Shown here: positions 58,927 to 64,000 of the stretch, in pieces
Layout: every line of letters begins with the position of its first letter
Numbering within the stretch: position 1 is the stretch's first letter
Notes under the pieces: model-generated
Told to the model about the DNA's origin: nothing
Database searches by the model: none
What the model saw: only the letters and a program-made list of their open reading frames with translations
Made by a program: the position numbers and the translations under genes
NCBI GenBank assembly: GCA_025716815.1
Contig: JAIXMN010000011.1
Span: forward strand, 806,001-870,000
DNA: 64,000 nucleotides
Reading direction: 5' to 3'
DNA from: Dichotomocladium elegans
Lineage: Eukaryota; Mucoromycota; Mucoromycetes; Mucorales; Lichtheimiaceae

Positions 58927-60619
58927 TGTAGCACTATTCCTTACTCTCCTTCTTAACAGCACTGATATAATTACGGAGTGGAAGGGATGCGGTTTCGCGC
59001 AGATGTAATTTTTTTTTACACATGATTTTTTAAATATGCGCCTCCCTTTGATTCTGAACTCGCAGGGTTAGCAGAATAAAAATCTTTACTCCTTACGTCT
59101 TCTACTCTAACAATATTAAAATATGGGGCATCGTGCTCTATGCATCTGGTTCCTCCTCTAGCTATAGGTCTTAGATAATCCACGCTAGGAATGTTAAAAA
59201 GCTCCTCTTCAACATATCCGTGATCTTACTTGCTTCCATTTTCTCTACCCAGTTTGGGCACCCTTCCCCATGATATAGTATAGACCATGAAATCTACAGT
59301 ATCAACCTATCAACACTATTATACAAAATGAAGAATGTGGGATGGCAACTCTAATGTCGCATATGTGAAAAAAAATTAAGAGTTCGCTCAGAAAATCTCG
59401 GTAGATGCGACTTTGTAAAGGGCATATCCCTTGTTGAACCTAGAATACACTTTTGTTCCTCACGCAGTTGGCATCTGAGATGGAGATAGGCGTGACAATG
59501 ACTTTGATGAGAATGGTTAATTCTGAACATATGAATATCTCTTGTCGGTATGAACGGTACCCTCCTCAACCTGCTTGTTCCTGCAAAACCATAGAGTCAT
59601 ATATACTGCAAAATAATGCTGAACTTATTCGTATGTATGGCTCCGCACAGAAGGATACAGATTCAGATGAGAAGAAACAAGCACGTGTTTGGGAAGTATA
59701 TTATTGAATGCATCAGTCGAAGCATAGTAGCCATAACCACATGTTTGTGTTAGTACTGCATTGGGTATATGTAGTGGTATGAAAAGGACCTTGGTTAGCA
59801 TTTTGAGCCTCATCGATCCAGATATCCTTCGGATATTCTTAATGAAATACGTACACGTGGATATAATTTTGAAATAGGTATCTGGCACCAATCTCTCATT
59901 CTATAGAGTTAATTTCGGGAACAGCTTCTCCATAGATTTGTGAGATTTAGGGGATCAATGTTCCACTGCTGCATTTTGTTGATAATCGGTTGCGAATCTA
60001 CCAAGAATAAATGCGATCATATTTCAGAGTTATGACTATAACAGCTTCACCTCCTCATCGGAAAATGTTCTATATCAGCTACGTAGTAACCAGTAATAAT
60101 GAGTCGAGGATCCAACAGTACGTCGGTTGGGTGCCCCGATGGAACATGGTTGACACTGGCATTAGAAAAACTCACATAAAACGCAGCATGGGGTGATCCA
60201 AGAGATGGGCCGCCGTAGTGGTCTTGGATGCCAAATACAAGTGATACGTCCATGAAAATCTTGTGAGAAATCTCGGGATCAAGCATCGTCAAATATGACT
60301 TAAGGCGCCCTGTTGTCACAAACCAAGGAAGGCGATTCAATATGAAATTACCACTACGAAGACTGTAATTGAATATTATTTTTCCATCCTTAAGGATAAG
60401 TGGATAAGATAGATTAGTATGGATATATCACGACCCTTTATTTGATCATGGATAATGCATCTATCCGTAAGGTCGAAGATATTTTAAATATATCGCGTTA
60501 CATCCACTTGACCTCCCTGTTTATCTTCAGATTGCATATTGAATACACTGAGCCTGGTGATATATGAAGAGAGGGTTTGTATTTTCACCCGGCAAATGTA
60601 TTTCTTTTGCTTATAACGT
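58927..60619. other. 1.7-kb AT-rich region without a supported gene
   Basis: Frames of up to 97 codons occur on both strands (59453-59707, 59625-59891, 60047-60340). The minus frame at 60047-60340 has coding-like composition (GIQDHYGGPSLGSPHAAF) but no recognised domain or partner exon. Possibly relics of genes or elements. Confidence 0.4.
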
Positions 60620-62240
60620 CTACGTCTGAAAATCAGAGGTAAGAGCACGGATAGCATCAATTGTCCCAAAGACGCAACCGACAACGCCCAGGAAAATCGT
60701 GAATGCGCAGAAAGCAAGCTCCACGATCGACTTGTTCTGCCATCCCGTCAGCTTAATATAGAATGATACCGGAAGAAGAAACACGAGACCGCATGTGCTC
60801 AGGGCGCCGATCAAACTCATAAAGTCAGAAAAGTACGGAACCTACGTACATAAATCGCTAGTCAACCATGCCATGACACCCCGCCCACAGTATCCTCCCA
60901 CTTACAAACACAGCGAGAACAATTAGGATACCCATCGTCAGAATGCGAACGGCGGCACGGCCAAGCCACGCACGGGTTTTACCAAGTCGTTCCTCGCTGA
61001 TCTTTGCAAATCGTTCAAATTCAAGCGAGAAAGACGTCGTTGAGATCGGTATGGCCAACACGACATGTATTGTCATAACAATAATCGCTGTCATGCGACC
61101 AGCCCCGGGCCCCAGTGAGTCGTAAATAGGCGATTGAGCGTCACGGCCGTATGTCCAATAGCCCGGGATGGCAGTCAAGAAATAAAGCACTGCGCAGGTC
61201 GTCAGGCCAGCTGTAGAGGCATATTTCCATTGATGTGGGTTCCTGAGTGCATGCTCAATGTCTATGTTAAAACTTAAATATCATTCATCCAAAAGCACCT
61301 TTTTCTTTGTGTGTGTGCATGTACGAGAGAAAGTAAGGAAGAACGGAGCATGGTTACATACGTGGGTAGGTGTTGATTCCACCAAACGCAAAAGCGATTG
61401 TCGACAGCGCCGTGGGAAACCCAGTCCAAACTACACTGTCGTGTACGACATCTGATCTATGATCCTGTGGCGCCTGAATCATGACGACACAAACAGCAAT
61501 CACTGTGCATAGCGCAGCAACCGCCGATGTAGCGGTGACTTCTCGCAGTGTTTTCTGCAGAAGCGCAGGAACCAGAAGGAGTACACCGATGATTACAGCC
61601 CAAATTGGCTGCGTGAGGCCTGCAGTCTGCATGTGTGGTTGCAATGAGTCAAGTGGTTTTACAATAGAACAAAATTCATAATGAAGTTGAGAGCCAGGAT
61701 TACTCACTGTGTCGATAAATAGCTGATGCATATTGCTAGACGCCAAGACCAAGTATAAGGCCGGTCCTCCAAAGAGGCTGAGGAGATGGAGCACAGACGC
61801 CACAACATACCCGCTCTGGCCAAATGCCGCGGTCCCAACTGCTTTAAAGTCGTGTAATCGTCTGCCGGGCTTGTAATACAAACATCGGATAAGAATGATG
61901 CTGCTGTAGACAGACATCATATACACGAGGATCACTACAAGGATGCTGAGCCATCCACCCTGTGCAAATGCCTTGGGTAACCCAAGAGTACCCGTGCTGC
62001 ACATGCCATTAGCTTGTGATGGGTGTGGAGAGTTAGAAGAAGCAAAGGAATCATAGCGTACCCAGCCACGACGCATACAACGTTGATGTATGCTGTCATA
62101 AACCCGCCCTTGCCACGATCGAAGTTGTCCAATCTCTCATGACTGTATTCTATTTTGGGAAGGACGACCGAGTCTTCGACAGCACTATGTACTTTGCGTG
62201 ATGTCTCGTCGTTGTCATTACACTGGATGGAGATCGACAT
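60620..62240 (-). CDS. AAAP-family amino-acid transporter (AVT-like)
   Basis: Five exons, minus strand: 62240-62062, 61996-61708, 61626-61362, 61261-60906 and 60841-60620, giving 436 residues. Aa_trans (PF01490) proteins move neutral amino acids across vacuolar or plasma membranes. After a hydrophilic N-terminus (about 45 residues) comes helix 1, INVVCVVAGTGTLGLPKAFAQ, the conserved entry motif. About ten further hydrophobic segments follow, including IWAVIIGVLLLVPALL, TALSTIAFAFGGINTYPHIE and LTTCAVLYFLTAIPGYWTYG. All junctions are in phase and no frame break is visible. Specificity and the membrane are unknown. Confidence 0.92.
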
Positions 62241-64000
62241 GGTTTCTGTGTATATATATATATGTTTATAAATGGATAACAAAAGAAGCAACAAAGTTCT
62301 CGATGTTGATTTCTATATAAATTTCGGTGAATTATCAAGTAAACAAACTATTCCCCTGAGATCCTCTTGTCTGTTTTTAGAGAATCCACACGCGTTGATG
62401 AATCCTGTCATTTGTTCACGCATTTTCCTCCAATTTTAATTGGGTGAACTGTATATTCTATATGTTCGCCTCATCCTTATTTTTTCTCATGCACATTATG
62501 AAAGAAAAGACCTAGTATATATATATATATATATAATTTAAAAGTGATGCAATTGATACCCCTTTAAGGCACTGCTTATTGAGTCTTTGGCTCATGTGGA
62601 GAGATGCAAAGATCAGTTTAGTTGTAGGGGTGACCACATGGAATCTGCTAAATAAATACTGCACCTATAAATCATGCTTTAAGTGTGATAGTAGTCGAAA
62701 CCGCCAGATCTATGTTGCCTTGTATTTACTTTTTATCGGTTCAACTTGTACCATGTACGTACACATTTCAGCAAAAAGTTAAAGGCCTATGCGCCTTTTA
62801 ATGACACAAACCCCTTTCGGAGAGGTATTTCATGGGGACCGCAGCTTTGAAAGCCCTTCTAGCAGAGAAACAGTTCCTTAGAACTGTTCTATGATGTCTT
62901 AACTCTGATGTACCTTATTATCGCTTCTGTGCCCAATGAACTATTGATGCATCATCTTGTGATCCCTTATCATAATCCTAGCGCTGAAATTACTTTCTTG
63001 TTCTTTATCCTGGGAACATTTGGTGGAAGCATACAAACGGGTGTCTCGGACAATCGCTCATTTTTTTCACTACGAATAACTAATGATATTTAAATTGTAA
63101 TTCCCATACTTTGGACCCCCTTATCGTGTCAAGTAAAGTGAATATTGTTAACTGTATAAGAGGATGTTTTAAATATTTGGAAATCTTAACACGGAGTGAT
63201 ACTCAAGTGCCTCATTCAAGCAAACCAAAATCTAAATGCTGTATAAGGTTTTCGGTAACTCTAGAAGAAAATAGACTGAGTAATAATCCCTCGTCGACAG
63301 CAAAACACAATCACTAGGAACCGCGTAAGAACGCGCCCATATTTAAAACATCCGCACTTATTCCTACACTTCCACTTCTTCAAACGGGATCATTCGCGAT
63401 TTCATTGATTAGACATCTTATTCACGTGGCGTACTGACAGTATAGCCACGGAGTACTGTAAAGCTACTCCAGGAATATATAATAAAAGTTATTGTTGGAG
63501 ATACCTATGGCCATTATGGACAGTAGAAGCATTATTAATTACAATTTATGGAGTAGATAGAGTGTTTTCGACTAAACGATCCTTGTCACTGCTGTTAATA
63601 CTATTTGATCATAGAAATACTCGAGCATAAGTAGACAAAAGTTAGGGTATTTGAGCCACAAGATCCAGGATTGTTCTCCGCCATGTCTTCAAACTCTCAC
63701 GTTAACTGGGTCATGTCATTTTCCATTTCTTATTTTTCCGCCCCACCCTGATGGTGTACAAGTAGGTTAATTTTCACCTTTCGTACCCGTGTCCCTATTT
63801 CTTTCTTTTCCAGCCAAAGTCATGGTCGGATGATTCGGGAGAATCCATATTTTAGAAATACTGCCCCTCGCACAGCTCGAATGGATACATGTACACACCG
63901 CATGCTATTCACTAAGAGTGTCCTGGTGCTACTCATGGCAATGGGAAACAGTGTGTAACCACTCCAATGCGACAAACGTCACGCAAAAGATGGTAGAGGA
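62241..64000. other. AT-rich terminal stretch without genes
   Basis: Short (TA)n tracts lie at about 62254-62262 and 62515-62534. Frames are all under 70 codons. I see no RNA gene, element or gene exon before the window ends. Confidence 0.55.

Noticed and set aside
60047..60340. 97-codon minus-strand frame next to the amino-acid transporter
   Set aside because: No domain recognised and no in-phase neighbouring exon found.

Overview
The window reads as nuclear DNA of a filamentous fungus, most likely a Mucoromycota (Mucorales-like) species. The basis is many short GT-AG introns (about 45-130 nt), fungal-type proteins (TAP42, ENP2, an AcuK/ERT1 regulator pair, a KRE9-like wall protein), glutamine-rich low-complexity tracts, and decayed Tc1/mariner transposases of a kind I associate with zygomycetes. 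The phylum is an inference; no rRNA or other marker was found.

Left arm (1-43.7 kb) is gene-dense and looks like core genome. In order: an ARL5-like GTPase exon cut by the window edge, an F-box protein, a 13-repeat Sel1 protein, an unknown membrane protein, ENP2/NOL10 (18S rRNA processing), an unknown acidic protein, TAP42 (TOR/PP2A regulator), adenine phosphoribosyltransferase, a first ERT1/AcuK-type Zn2Cys6 regulator, eIF3i (TIF34), a membrane RING-CH E3 ligase, RACK1, a mitochondrial SLC25 carrier, a second ERT1/AcuK paralogue with the same nine-exon structure, a dead mariner copy, two tandem secreted double-psi beta-barrel proteins, two tandem CCCH-DUF1771-Smr proteins, an unknown coiled-coil protein, a DUF1308 protein and a small CxxC protein. 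Three WD40 genes for ribosome production or translation (ENP2, TIF34, RACK1) and the TOR effector TAP42 lie within about 13 kb.

Right arm (43.7-64 kb) is gene-poor and apparently more AT-rich. It holds a (TA)20 tract, two more decayed mariner copies, a broken IS630-superfamily transposase, two uncharacterised spliced genes facing each other across an 18-bp palindrome, and a Fanzor (eukaryotic TnpB) fragment with a mutated RuvC residue. Short inverted ends, each abutting a TA, sit at 50.56 and 54.54 kb and may bracket the transposase and the two cargo genes as one element of about 4 kb. Two ordinary genes remain here: a KRE9/KNH-type Ser/Thr-rich membrane protein and an AAAP amino-acid transporter.

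Splice sites were chosen by eye from GT/AG signals, reading phase and remembered family sequence; no alignment or RNA evidence was available.
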